In this document: positions 9,983 to 19,065 of the stretch, in pieces
Numbering within the stretch: the stretch's first letter is position 1
How the letters are laid out: every line of letters starts with the position of its first letter
Source of the DNA: Chitinophaga pinensis
GTDB taxonomy: Bacteria; Bacteroidota; Bacteroidia; NS11-12g; UBA955
Assembly: GCA_945890895.1 (NCBI GenBank)
Contig: CAMDDG010000026.1
Span: 1 to 32,171 of the forward strand
Direction of reading: 5' to 3'
Length of the DNA stretch: 32,171 bases
Notes under the pieces: model-generated
Told to the model about the DNA's origin: nothing
Seen by the model: only the letters and a program-made list of their open reading frames with translations
Database searches by the model: none
Translations under genes and position numbers: made by a program

Positions 9983-10876
9983 ATGAAAAATTCCTCAAAC
10001 AATCGCATCATTTTCAAAATCATCTTAGTTTCTTTGAGCTTATTCGGGGGAAGTTTTTTCCGGGGAAACGTGTATGCTCAATCCGAAATCACATCCCCAA
10101 AAAACTCAAACACAATTCGCTTAGGCAACTTTGAATTTGAACAATATAAATTGAACTACACGGTTATTCGATCGGATAATTTCGATTCTGTCAAATTTGC
10201 TCAAGATAGTTTCTTTGCCATGTTCGATACCATGCCTTGTTCACTCACGTTTGAACCGTTGATTTGTACGCAATTCTTGCACGACAATCAAAACGACACC
10301 CATATCGTTAATCAGTTCAACCGATTAACAGCACCCAATTTTCACCAAGGACAATATGAATCCGATTTCAGCAACGATTATAATGGACTGTGCCAATGGA
10401 TGGATTCTGTTGCACGTGAATCCATGGCCGATATTGAATTTTACTTATCTCCAGGACCGGTAGTTGGCAATTATATTTGGATCCATAATATATATGCCGA
10501 ATATTGGGGCGGGGCTGCTCATCCCAACTCCTATCACAGTTTCATTATTTTAAATAATGAAACGGGAGAACAAACCTATTACCATCATTTTTTCAAGTCA
10601 TCTTCGGATAATGAAATCGTAAAATTAATTTCAAAAGAATTCAAAAAACAACATAAAGAGTCGCCTTGGAGCATTGCAGAATCGGATCTTCTAACCAACA
10701 ACTTAATTTTTGATAAATCGGGAGTAACTTTTTCGTACAGCCCTTACGAAATAGGGCCCTACGCATTGGGTTATGTGGATATTCAGATTCCCTATAAAAA
10801 ATTAATAAAACATCTTACGGTAGAAGGAATTGAAACCATGAAAGCAGGAAAAGAAATTCCTCAAATGGGTAATTAA
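9983..10876 (+). CDS. Secreted DUF4163/DUF3298 domain protein
   Basis: This 297-residue protein has a signal peptide ending FRGNVYAQ (residues 1-33), so it is periplasmic or surface-exposed. Residues about 45-150 resemble DUF4163. The C-terminal part contains YAEYWGGAAHPNSYHSF and FSYSPYEIGPYALGYVDIQI, the hallmarks of DUF3298, a fold shared with the extracellular parts of RsiV and PdaC. In those proteins the domain senses lysozyme or acts beside a deacetylase domain, neither of which is present here. A binding role at the cell wall is possible but unproven. Confidence 0.72.
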   Translation: MKNSSNNRIIFKIILVSLSLFGGSFFRGNVYAQSEITSPKNSNTIRLGNFEFEQYKLNYTVIRSDNFDSVKFAQDSFFAMFDTMPCSLTFEPLICTQFLHDNQNDTHIVNQFNRLTAPNFHQGQYESDFSNDYNGLCQWMDSVARESMADIEFYLSPGPVVGNYIWIHNIYAEYWGGAAHPNSYHSFIILNNETGEQTYYHHFFKSSSDNEIVKLISKEFKKQHKESPWSIAESDLLTNNLIFDKSGVTFSYSPYEIGPYALGYVDIQIPYKKLIKHLTVEGIETMKAGKEIPQMGN

Positions 10877-10982
10877 TTTGACAATCAATGAATCGAGCAC
10901 CAATTCAATTGAAAAAAATCCAATCCCTGAACAATTCCCAATTAAAATATCCCTAAAAAATTTAAACAATCACCTCTATCCT

Positions 10983-11789
10983 ATGAATCCATCAAACAGA
11001 ACCATCATTGTTACTGGCGGCGGCAGCGGAATGGGCCGCGAATTAGTTAAACAACTATTAGAAAAAGGTGCACGAGTAGCGGCTATTGATTTAAATAATG
11101 TCGCTTTATTGGAAACCAAACAAATTTGCGGTGCTCTATCTAAAAATTTATCGATTCACACATTAAATATTGCGGATCGAACGCACGTTGAACAACTACC
11201 GGAAGCTATTTTAAAAATTCACGGCAGCATTGATGGGTTGATTAACAACGCAGGTATCATTCAACCCTTTGTTAAAATCAACGACCTTTCCTACGAAGCC
11301 ATAGATCGCGTGTTGAATGTGAATTTTTATGGAGTAGTATATATGACCAAAACCTTTCTCCCTTATTTGTTAAAGCAAAATGAAGCTCATATTGTGAATA
11401 TATCTTCTATGGGTGGATTTCTACCTGTTCCGGGACAAACCATTTATGGAGCCAGTAAAGCTGCTGTAAAATTATTCACGGAAGGATTGAATTCTGAATT
11501 AAGAGGCACATCCGTGGGTGTTACTGTGATTTTCCCGGGTGCTATAGCAACCAACATTACCGAAAATTCCGGGGTTAAAATGGATACTTCGAAAATAGAT
11601 TCCTCCAAAACACAATACAAAATGCTATCTGCAAGTCAGGCTGCCCGCCAAATTATTTCCGCTATGGAACGAAAAGCATTCCGCGCTTGTGTAGGAAGTG
11701 ATTCTAAATTCATGGACTTCATTTATCGGATGCACCCCAAGTTTGCAGCTGGATTCATTGCAAAAAAGATGGGAGATCTTCTGAAATAG
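10983..11789 (+). CDS. Short-chain dehydrogenase/reductase (SDR)
   Basis: This NAD(P)-dependent oxidoreductase of the classical SDR type has 268 residues from the ATG at 10983. Residues 11-18 TGGGSGMG bind the cofactor. NNAG is at 88-91. The catalytic set is Ser141/Ser142, Tyr155 and Lys159 (YGASK). Asp36 after the second strand (AAIDLNN) favours NAD over NADP. The frame is open upstream to a TTG at 10878, but the extra 35 residues are low-complexity and precede the usual SDR start, so I exclude them. The substrate is unknown. The C-terminal LMDFIYRMHPKFAAGF type ending is common in SDRs of Bacteroidetes. It follows the DUF3298 gene in the same direction. Confidence 0.88.
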   Translation: MNPSNRTIIVTGGGSGMGRELVKQLLEKGARVAAIDLNNVALLETKQICGALSKNLSIHTLNIADRTHVEQLPEAILKIHGSIDGLINNAGIIQPFVKINDLSYEAIDRVLNVNFYGVVYMTKTFLPYLLKQNEAHIVNISSMGGFLPVPGQTIYGASKAAVKLFTEGLNSELRGTSVGVTVIFPGAIATNITENSGVKMDTSKIDSSKTQYKMLSASQAARQIISAMERKAFRACVGSDSKFMDFIYRMHPKFAAGFIAKKMGDLLK

Positions 11790-11795
11790 TCAGCG

Positions 11796-14090
11796 CTACT
11801 GCAATCGAGCAATTTTCGATTTATTACCAACCACCCAAACCACGTCGTCGCATTGGAATTTCGTATCCGAAGCTGGATTCAAAATTCGTTCATTTCCCCG
11901 TTCAATTCCAACCACCAAACCATCGGTCCGTTCTCGAATTTTTGAATCACGAATAGTTTGACCTCTCAGCTCGTTTTTGGGATTTACAATAAATTTCTGA
12001 AGATCGATTTCTTCCTTTTCGGGGGATGTATTGTCGGTTTGTTGATTACTTAATTCAGATACCTGAAATGTATATTGCAAATACTCAATAAACTGCTTCA
12101 ATTGGTTATCAGTACCTATTATTCCAAGTAAATCATACGGATAAATCACTTCATCTTTTTGTGGAGGAAAAATCAAACGATTTCCGCGTTCGATGTATGC
12201 AACATTCACTCCAAATAATTCCCGCCAAGCCAATATTTCAAGTGTTTTGCCCAAACAGGGGGAATTTGCAGGAACAGTATAGGTGGATAAATGTCCATCC
12301 CAAGGCGATAAATGAGATCTCTTTTTTTGTTGTTCTAATATTTCTTTTTCGTTCAAATTTTCCAAAAAATGCGATTCTAATTTCCCGTAAAAATCCTGCA
12401 ATCGATTTCTGAAAACAAATACCATGGTAAGGGCAACCGCCATGGTTATTATCAACGACCACAAATTGTAATAAACGAAACTTAAATAAATAAATATCAA
12501 CAAAACGGCAACAATCACCCGAAGTAATTCCAACATAAATAAGGGTCCGCGACTGTATTCCATATTCATCCACAAGGCGGCACCCGAATAATTTTTTAAT
12601 TTTTTAGATACCAATGCCCAGAGAAACGGCATCATCAATATAAATCCTAAAAAGGCCATAATTTGTCCAACTACTTCCAAGTTCACCCAAATGGTTTGAC
12701 CGGAATTACTTCCCCCAAGCCCCATAAAGTTGACAATAAATTCTGGAACGAAGGGCATTATAACGAAGTACATTAACAACATAATGGCCACGATAATTGC
12801 TGAATTTATAGCGATTACTTGAGTATAAAATTCCACCACCTTTTTCCACTTACTTTCAGCGCCGATATGTTGGGATCCAGCAGCGTAATTATCCAGCCTA
12901 TTTTTCCAAGAATTAGGCATCCAATGATTTAATCGGGTCAAAATTGGGCCCGGTGTTTTCATCATATAGGGTGTCAGAAAGGTAGTGATTACGGAAACAC
13001 CAACTGCAATGGGATACAACTGAGGACTAATTACATTGAGCGACAGTCCCAGAGTTGCAATAATGAATGAAAACTCTCCGATTTGTGCCATTGAGGTTCC
13101 AGCTTCGAGGGATTGTTGCAAGGGTTTTCCTGAAACCAGTGCACCGATAGAAATAAAAATTGTTTTACCTAAAACTACGGCTAAAGTCAAAACGAGCACT
13201 TCAAATCCGTATTCGACCAACACATTTGGTTCGATGAGCATACCCACAGAAACGAAGAAAATTGCTCCGAATAAATTCTTAACGGGTTGAATATTGTGTT
13301 CTATTTTTTCTGCAAAAACGGTTTCCGCCAACAAAGACCCCATTGCGAATGCACCCAGAGCAGGTGAAAAACCCAATGAAGATGCAGCAACCACCATAGC
13401 AAAACACAAGGCAATTGAAACCACCATTAAGGTTTCGGAATTTAGGTGTTTATTGGTTCGCTTAAATACGGTTGGCAGTATAAATATCCCTGTTAAAAAC
13501 CAAGCAAGAAGAAAAAAGACCAATTTTGATAACGAAACAACCAATTCCCAACCTTCGATGTGTTTGGAAACAGCCATGGTGCTTAACATTACCATGAGTA
13601 AAACGGCAAAAAGATCTTCAATGATGAGCACACCCAAAACCAATTTGGTAAAACTCTTTGTTTTTAATCCAAGTTCATCAAATGCTCTGAAAATGATGGT
13701 GGTTGAAGATATTGCAATAATCCCTCCCAAGAAAAGAGCATCCATTTGCGACCATCCCAAAAGTTTTCCTAAACCAACGCCTAACACCATCATTGCCAAC
13801 AACTCAATGATGCCGGTAATTGCTGGAGCAGGCCCTAGAGCCAATACTTTTTTGAAACTAAACTCCAATCCCAGAGAAAACAACAAAAAAATCACTCCCA
13901 GTTCACCCCAAATTTTGATATTTCCAATATCGATAACACTGGGAAAAAACTGCAAATTTGGACCAACCAATAAACCGGATAAGATATATCCCAATACTAC
14001 AGGTTGTTTAATTTTCTTAAAAAACAGCGTTACTAAACCAGCAATGCTTAAAATTAGGGTTAAATCAGAAATAAGAACTGGAATATGCAT
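11796..14090 (-). CDS. CPA2 cation/proton antiporter with RCK C-terminal domains (KefB/YbaL-like)
   Basis: This 764-residue inner-membrane protein exchanges monovalent cations (probably potassium or sodium) for protons. Residues 1-385 are a Na+/H+ exchanger domain with about 12 membrane segments (GYILSGLLVGP, LFSLGLEFSFKK, and SPALGAFAMGSLLAETVF are typical of CPA2). Residues about 415-570 add four further hydrophobic segments. The cytoplasmic tail holds two TrkA_C (RCK_C) domains at about 600-670 and 690-764. Unlike KefC it has no NAD-binding TrkA_N domain, so any ligand control must act through the RCK_C domains. It is convergent with the SDR gene, 6 bp apart. Confidence 0.87.
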   Translation of the reverse strand: MHIPVLISDLTLILSIAGLVTLFFKKIKQPVVLGYILSGLLVGPNLQFFPSVIDIGNIKIWGELGVIFLLFSLGLEFSFKKVLALGPAPAITGIIELLAMMVLGVGLGKLLGWSQMDALFLGGIIAISSTTIIFRAFDELGLKTKSFTKLVLGVLIIEDLFAVLLMVMLSTMAVSKHIEGWELVVSLSKLVFFLLAWFLTGIFILPTVFKRTNKHLNSETLMVVSIALCFAMVVAASSLGFSPALGAFAMGSLLAETVFAEKIEHNIQPVKNLFGAIFFVSVGMLIEPNVLVEYGFEVLVLTLAVVLGKTIFISIGALVSGKPLQQSLEAGTSMAQIGEFSFIIATLGLSLNVISPQLYPIAVGVSVITTFLTPYMMKTPGPILTRLNHWMPNSWKNRLDNYAAGSQHIGAESKWKKVVEFYTQVIAINSAIIVAIMLLMYFVIMPFVPEFIVNFMGLGGSNSGQTIWVNLEVVGQIMAFLGFILMMPFLWALVSKKLKNYSGAALWMNMEYSRGPLFMLELLRVIVAVLLIFIYLSFVYYNLWSLIITMAVALTMVFVFRNRLQDFYGKLESHFLENLNEKEILEQQKKRSHLSPWDGHLSTYTVPANSPCLGKTLEILAWRELFGVNVAYIERGNRLIFPPQKDEVIYPYDLLGIIGTDNQLKQFIEYLQYTFQVSELSNQQTDNTSPEKEEIDLQKFIVNPKNELRGQTIRDSKIRERTDGLVVGIERGNERILNPASDTKFQCDDVVWVVGNKSKIARLQ

Positions 14091-14403
14091 ACGAAATGGA
14101 AATGGATTTATGATTTCCGAAAATACGCATTATTGCTGAGACTACTAAATCCAATCCAGCAATAAATTCGTCAAAAACCGGCTTGTATATTTCCATTTTT
14201 GACACGTTAAATCCAAATTGATTTTCTGTTATATTTTGTAATTCTGATTAATTTTATCGCTTCATAGCTTTTGTGACATAAATCATCGAAATTAAATAGC
14301 GAAATACATTAATTGACTTAATATCGCAATGATGTTCCTATTGAAATCCTTTATTGGTGTAGTATTCATCCATCCATTTGGATACAATTCGAATTTAACG
14401 GCC

Positions 14404-14508
14404 TCAATTTCAAGCCCTGTTTGCATTTCGACTTCGAATTCAAGCTCCATTGCTGTAGAAGATTTACACTCAACCACACATTATTTAATGGATTCAAATT
14501 CAAGCTCC
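14404..14508 (+). repeat. Degenerate direct repeats upstream of the esterase
   Basis: The 487-bp gap before the esterase start contains copies of a TTCAAATTCAAGCTCC-like element. The best pair, at 14433-14448 and 14493-14508, agree at 15 of 16 bases and lie 60 bp apart. A weaker copy is at 14404-14417, and another related TTCGAAGTC segment follows at about 14516. The stretch is in frame with the esterase, but its translation is Ser/Asn/Thr-rich and has no family homology that I recognise. Confidence 0.5.
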
Positions 14509-14577
14509 GATACAAATTCGAAGTCAACCCCTGTTACTAAACCAACGAATCTCCATCCCAAAACCCAAATAAATACT

Positions 14578-15681
14578 ATGACACCCGACACCCTGAAAAA
14601 AGAAGTTTTCATTTATACACATGACACTGCAATTAGCACTGCTGCTAAAATCATGAAAGGCTCTTCTGAATTTGTGGGACTTCGTTTCGGAATTGAAAAA
14701 TTAGTTGAGTCGGGTGCCTATCCTAAATTTGCCTACTTGCCTCCCCCTTTCATATTTTCAAAAAAAGAGGTTAATACTTTAATCTTTCAAAAGAGAAAGG
14801 TTTGGACCATCAAACCAAAATCCGCAAAAAAACAAGTAGTCCTATATCTACACGGCGGCGGTTACGTAGCGAACTTGAGCTTGGTTCATTGGGATTTCAT
14901 TCAAGAAATTATCCAAAAAACGAATAGCATAATGGTTGTGCCTGACTATCCGTTAAGTCCGGATTTCACGTATAAAGATTTGTATGAATTCATGGATGAA
15001 TTGTATTCTTGGATCACTCAAGCCTATCCTGAGCATGAAATTGTTTTTATGGGGGATTCTGCAGGCGGGGGATTATCTTTAGCTTATGCTCAATATATCC
15101 AAAATCGCAATCTAATTTCAACATCTAAAAACACTCCATCAAAAGATTCCTTTCTTGTAGAACAGCACTTTCCTGTAGATCAGCACTTTCCTGTAGAAGA
15201 TTCCAAACTGAATGAAATTGCAGGTGCGGTAACGGAGAAAAATGCACCCTGGAAAACTCCACAAAAAATCATTTTGCTTTCTCCTTGGTTGGATTTAGGC
15301 ATGAAAAATAAGGATGCAAAAGCGATTGCAGAATTGGATAAAATACTTTCTTTTGAAGTGTTAAATCTTTGTTCCCAAGCGTATTTAGGCGACAAAAATC
15401 CAACGGAGGATGCTTTAAAATTACAACAAGTGAGTCCGATATATGGTCCTTTACTTGAAGATGTGCAAATTGCTTTATTTGTTGGCACCCATGACTTATT
15501 TTGGGCCGACTCTAAAAAACTTACAAATCAATATGCTGATTATGCAAAGAGTAATCATCCAGCATTTTCAGGATTCCAATTCTATGAATATCCTCAGATG
15601 TTTCATGTTTGGATGTTGTTCACCAAACTGCCCGAATCGCAGTCGGTTATTGCTCAAATTGCAGATTTTTTAAACAATTAA
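14578..15681 (+). CDS. Alpha/beta hydrolase, hormone-sensitive-lipase type esterase
   Basis: This is a predicted carboxylic-ester hydrolase of 367 residues from the ATG at 14578. The oxyanion-hole motif HGGG is at 92-95. The nucleophile is Ser161 in GDSAGGG, and the triad is completed by Asp306 (GTHDLF) and His343 (MFHVW). These place it in the HSL/arylacetamide deacetylase group. The frame is open to 14329, but the added 83 residues are Ser-rich and repeat-derived, so I start at 14578. A poorly conserved insertion at 182-222 contains a tandem peptide VEQHFPVDQHFPVE. No signal peptide is present with this start. Confidence 0.83.
   Translation: MTPDTLKKEVFIYTHDTAISTAAKIMKGSSEFVGLRFGIEKLVESGAYPKFAYLPPPFIFSKKEVNTLIFQKRKVWTIKPKSAKKQVVLYLHGGGYVANLSLVHWDFIQEIIQKTNSIMVVPDYPLSPDFTYKDLYEFMDELYSWITQAYPEHEIVFMGDSAGGGLSLAYAQYIQNRNLISTSKNTPSKDSFLVEQHFPVDQHFPVEDSKLNEIAGAVTEKNAPWKTPQKIILLSPWLDLGMKNKDAKAIAELDKILSFEVLNLCSQAYLGDKNPTEDALKLQQVSPIYGPLLEDVQIALFVGTHDLFWADSKKLTNQYADYAKSNHPAFSGFQFYEYPQMFHVWMLFTKLPESQSVIAQIADFLNN
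15156..15191 (+). repeat. 18-bp in-frame tandem duplication within the esterase
   Basis: Two 18-bp units starting TGTAGA(A/T)CAGCACTTTCC lie back to back, differing at one base, and a partial third follows. They encode the repeated EQHFPV/DQHFPV peptide in the insertion loop between the nucleophile elbow and the next strand. The length is a multiple of three, so the frame is kept. Confidence 0.8.
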
Positions 15682-15686
15682 TGGGC

Positions 15687-15815
15687 ATTCAGAAATAGTT
15701 CGTGCGGAGAATTGTTGTTACTGAAATAGGTTGAACAGGGAATTGTTATACTGAAGCAATTTGTTCAGATATAGTTCTTTCAGAAATAGAATTACTGAAA
15801 GAATTTGTTCGGTAA
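15687..15815 (+). repeat. Degenerate repeat between the esterase and DUF2805 genes
   Basis: The 135-bp convergent gap is built from about six copies of a loose TTCAGAAATAG / TACTGAAATAG / TACTGAAAGAA motif, each followed by a GAATTTGTTC-like stretch, at irregular 12-32 bp steps. No hairpin with a T-run was seen. Function unknown. Confidence 0.4.
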
Positions 15816-15816
15816 T

Positions 15817-16098
15817 TTACCGTTTGGAAATTTTATTATTACTGATTGCACGCTGACGATTGCACTTGAATCGATTAATTTCGGGATTTCTTAATTTGAG
15901 ATATTTCTGACTAACCCCGGAAGTAACACGATCTCGCCACAGTATAAAACTTGACCGTTTCAATGTCTTTCGCATGAGTGAAATTACTGCACTCTCGCGT
16001 AAACCAAACTGAACAAAAATGGCCTCGAAGGGTGTGCGATCCTCCCAGGCCATCTCTATGATTCGATCTATTTCTTCTTCGGATAGTGGTTGATTCAT
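15817..16098 (-). CDS. DUF2805 (TIGR03643) family protein
   Basis: This small cytoplasmic protein has 93 residues from the ATG at 16098 (MNQPLSEEEIDRIIEMAWED). The sequence IIEMAWEDRTPFEAIFVQFG followed by L(R)ESAVISLMRKTLKRSSF and LWRDRV is the signature of the DUF2805/TIGR03643 family, which looks like a small helix-turn-helix fold of unknown function. A start at 16116 would add six residues (MVSRDF). The C-terminal 25 residues are very basic (KCNRQRAISNNKISKR), compatible with nucleic-acid binding. It lies 55 bp downstream of the PorT-like gene in the same direction. Confidence 0.8.
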   Translation of the reverse strand: MNQPLSEEEIDRIIEMAWEDRTPFEAIFVQFGLRESAVISLMRKTLKRSSFILWRDRVTSGVSQKYLKLRNPEINRFKCNRQRAISNNKISKR

Positions 16099-16153
16099 AA
16101 AATCCCGTGAAACCATAAATCAGAAACAGAAAAGACTCAAAATGGTTTTCCAA

Positions 16154-16885
16154 TTAATCCAATTCAAATTTATAACCTACGGTAAATTGATAATTTTGGA
16201 AATAAGGCACGAATTCTTCATCAACTGTATCTTCTGCAATACTTAAAAAACTACTCCCGTAATTCAACCCAAAGCTAAAATTGTAGTAATCCAGGCGTAC
16301 ACCTAAATTCGCACCCAAATCAAATCGATTGATTTCCGATAGCAAATCATTTTTCAATTCAGCATCTTCTTTAGTATCGAAAGTTTCGGAATAGGTTTCA
16401 CCATCAAACGATTCAGTTATGGCTATTTTTTGTCGAAGATTTACGATACCACCCACAGTGGGTCCGCCTGAAATGGTTAAAATTGCATCCCCAATTTCCA
16501 TGTTATAGTTTAATAAAATGGGAACTTCTATAACATCGTACCTCATCCTATTTTCAAATTTTAACATATATCCAAAGCCATCATCTTCCAAATCTTTATA
16601 AACACCCCCTTTTTGAATGAACCTCAACCCTGTTTCCATAGAAAAGTAATCGCTAATTGGAATATCCACATGAAAACCAGCGTTTAGCAAGGGTCTGTAA
16701 TTAAATTTATCTTTTTCATCCTGCCATTGGGTCTTCATCTCTGAAGAATAATCGTTGTAAAAATCGGGCTTGGGAAAATAGAATCCGGAATAATTCAAAC
16801 CAACATAGGGTCTTAAACTAATTTGTGCGTTGCTCGAACTTTGTACTAAAGTGAATAAGCTTAGAACTAAAATTTTGATTTTCAT
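16154..16885 (-). CDS. PorT-family outer-membrane beta-barrel protein
   Basis: This 243-residue protein has a signal peptide (MKIKILVLSLFTLVQSSSNA, then Q) and a body of alternating beta strands beginning ISLRPYVGLNYSGF and ending in YQFTVGYKFELD, a typical C-terminal barrel strand. The pattern of a Gly-rich VGLNYSG start, METGLRFIQKGG and VIEVPILLNY in the middle matches the PorT/OMP_b-brl_2 family. True PorT belongs to the T9SS apparatus, but most such paralogues have no known role, so the name denotes the fold only. Confidence 0.75.
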   Translation of the reverse strand: MKIKILVLSLFTLVQSSSNAQISLRPYVGLNYSGFYFPKPDFYNDYSSEMKTQWQDEKDKFNYRPLLNAGFHVDIPISDYFSMETGLRFIQKGGVYKDLEDDGFGYMLKFENRMRYDVIEVPILLNYNMEIGDAILTISGGPTVGGIVNLRQKIAITESFDGETYSETFDTKEDAELKNDLLSEINRFDLGANLGVRLDYYNFSFGLNYGSSFLSIAEDTVDEEFVPYFQNYQFTVGYKFELD

Positions 16886-17243
16886 GAATCAAAATTCACA
16901 AAACCAAATTAACTATCCTTATTGAAAATCAGTAGATTTAAAAACAATTTTAGGAAAAAATCTATTTTAACGACTGCACCTTTCATTTTTTTTGCAGTAA
17001 TCCATAATTTCACTAAGGAGTTTACGATAAATTACTAATTCACCATTGTAAAAGGAACAAATTTTATAAATGGGTAACGGCAGTAAAGTATTGATGAAAT
17101 GAATTATTGATGAAGTGAATTTTGTAATTTAGAAGCAGATCCGATGTTGAATGGAACTACAAATTCTCTCTTTTTCGTACTGCGAACATTTTTAGCACCG
17201 ATCTGAGGCACAAAAAGCAGGGAGTTTAAACTCCGAAAGAAAA
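16886..17243. other. Gene-free region with a short tandem duplication
   Basis: I see no gene in this gap. It contains a 16-bp tandem duplication, ATTGATGAAATGAATT at 17090-17105 and a copy differing by one base at 17106-17121, and a perfect 14-bp palindrome GGAGTTTAAACTCC at 17221-17234. The promoter of the PorT-like gene should lie at its left side, but I found no clear TAnnTTTG box there. Confidence 0.45.
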
Positions 17244-17274
17244 TGAAAAACTAACTCCAAGAGTTAGTTTTTCA
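17244..17274 (-). terminator. Intrinsic terminator overlapping the stop codon
   Basis: A perfect 14-bp stem (TGAAAAACTAACTC paired with GAGTTAGTTTTTCA) with a 3-nt loop spans the stop codon at 17264-17266 of the T9SS gene. On the minus strand the right arm ends in a five-T run. It would terminate that transcript and is nearly symmetrical, so it might work in both directions. Confidence 0.6.
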
Positions 17275-18829
17275 TCAACTTCAATGACTGTCCGTTTTCG
17301 AAATGCACATAGTATAAACCAGCGGGCAAAAAGGAAACATCATAGGTATTACTTTCATTGCACGTGAATTGCGCAACCGCTCTACCCTGAATGTCTAAAA
17401 CTTGAAACTCTACACCTAAACCAAACTCACCCGTTAATGTAAACAAGCCCGGTGTTGGATTGGGTTGCAATCCTAAATTCTGAATTTTTACATTCTGATT
17501 CGAAAGAATTCCAAATGCCACCATGTTGGAGTTGATGATGTTATTGGTGGTAGAATTACATGAATTAAATCCATCAATACCGATGTAGTAACGATTAGAA
17601 CCTTTGGGCGGTTCAAAATCAGAATAGGATTTTACCGTTGCTGAAACAGAAGCAATTTTTGTAAATGCACCGTTGTTGTTGCTTCTAAAAATGTTGTAGG
17701 TGTTGATCGGGTAAATCCCAAAATAATCACTCCAATTTAAGTTATTCTCTCCGCTTACTCCTAAATTAGCCGTTAAATGCAAGGTAGTATGTTGGTACCA
17801 TCTATTTTCTTGTGCAACATTACCGCACGAATCAATGGCATCAATGTAATACGTGTAAGGACGTGTTCTCGGCTTGGACGTGGTATCCAAAAAGAAATCA
17901 TTTCCCGCTCCGTTTAAATCACCGATTAATTCAAATTCACCGGCTACACTAGATTCTCTGTATATTTTGTATCGAGTAGCCCAATTAACGGATTGCCAAA
18001 CCAATTTATTCTTACCCGATGCACTATCTACTGTTACCATGCACAAGTTGATTTGTTTCGGCATCTTCACTAGTATATTCACTGAATTCGATTTTACAAA
18101 ACAACCCACCTTTTCATCTTTAGAGTAGACAAAATACTCACCTGGTTCTTTAGCATAGATCTTATTCCCTAGTTTATAATAGGGATACCAATATGCGTTC
18201 GAATCGGTATGATTCGATTCAAGCAAAACTGAATCGCCGAAACAAATGGAGGTGTCACCAGTATACTTGATAGTCACTGGATTGTTATTCACCACATTTA
18301 CATAAACGGTATCAGAAACGGCTTGACATTTCGACGAAGAAGTTGATTTTGCCCAGTATTTACCGGCTTTATTCACGTAAATAGTACTTTGTTTTTCTCC
18401 GGTATTCCATACTACCTCGCTATTGGAATACGCGTACAAGGTTGCAGTATTGCCTTGACATATATCAATGGTAGTCAATCCATTTTCTGCATAGGCAGAA
18501 ATATATTGATCACCCAATTGTACGGTCAAAGATACGCTCGTATCTAAACATCCCGCAGAATCCAATAAGTACAACTGGTATTGTCCGCTGTAATAAAAGG
18601 TGCGATCCGCGGCGGAATATCCATCATTCCAATAAATATAATAGGGCTTGCCCGAATACGTAACTTTTACATCCACACTTTTAGCACAGGTATCAATTTT
18701 ATTTCCCGAAATACTCAACTTGGGTTTATAGGCATTGGTGAAACAAGTAACCCAAGTACTGTCGAATTGCCCAAACACGGTGGAAGTAACTGACAGACTC
18801 AATAAAGTAAAAAGCGCTTTTAATTTCAT
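17264..18829 (-). CDS. T9SS-secreted protein with Ig/fibronectin-like domains
   Basis: This 521-residue protein starts at ATG 18829 (MKLKALFTLLSLSVTSTVFG then Q, a signal peptide). The N-terminal half has SprB/PKD-like repeats with Cys (YYSGQYQLYLLDSAGCLDTS, GKYWAKSTSSSKCQAVSDTV). A fibronectin III-like region follows at about 270-440 (NKLVWQSVNWATRYKIYRES, NNLNWSDYFG). The last 70 residues are a type A T9SS sorting domain (LQPNPTPGLFTL, VLDIQGR, LPAGLYYVHFENG, LKLMKN). It should be exported by Sec and then delivered to the cell surface or released by T9SS. The ligand is unknown. The upstream TTG-type start at 18853 adds nothing conserved. Confidence 0.85.
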   Translation of the reverse strand: MKLKALFTLLSLSVTSTVFGQFDSTWVTCFTNAYKPKLSISGNKIDTCAKSVDVKVTYSGKPYYIYWNDGYSAADRTFYYSGQYQLYLLDSAGCLDTSVSLTVQLGDQYISAYAENGLTTIDICQGNTATLYAYSNSEVVWNTGEKQSTIYVNKAGKYWAKSTSSSKCQAVSDTVYVNVVNNNPVTIKYTGDTSICFGDSVLLESNHTDSNAYWYPYYKLGNKIYAKEPGEYFVYSKDEKVGCFVKSNSVNILVKMPKQINLCMVTVDSASGKNKLVWQSVNWATRYKIYRESSVAGEFELIGDLNGAGNDFFLDTTSKPRTRPYTYYIDAIDSCGNVAQENRWYQHTTLHLTANLGVSGENNLNWSDYFGIYPINTYNIFRSNNNGAFTKIASVSATVKSYSDFEPPKGSNRYYIGIDGFNSCNSTTNNIINSNMVAFGILSNQNVKIQNLGLQPNPTPGLFTLTGEFGLGVEFQVLDIQGRAVAQFTCNESNTYDVSFLPAGLYYVHFENGQSLKLMKN

Positions 18830-19065
18830 AATTTGAATAGGTAATATGTACAAATAAACAAAGTGTAATGCTTATAGTTAGTGTTTCTTTGTCACAAATT
18901 CGAAAGAAATCTATTTTGTTGAAAATTAAACCCTTAAAACAAACATATATTTCAACAAATGACGAGTTTCTATAATTTTACCGATATAAATGGCCACCCA
19001 CTCATGAATTAAAGTATGTAACTAGTATCACCATAAAACCGGCATAATTTCATCATATTTGCATT

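Noticed and set aside
13294..14139. 281-codon plus-strand frame opposite the antiporter gene
   Set aside because: It is antisense to a well-supported membrane-protein gene; its Thr/Ser/Pro/Asn/Lys-rich translation is the usual shadow of hydrophobic codons.
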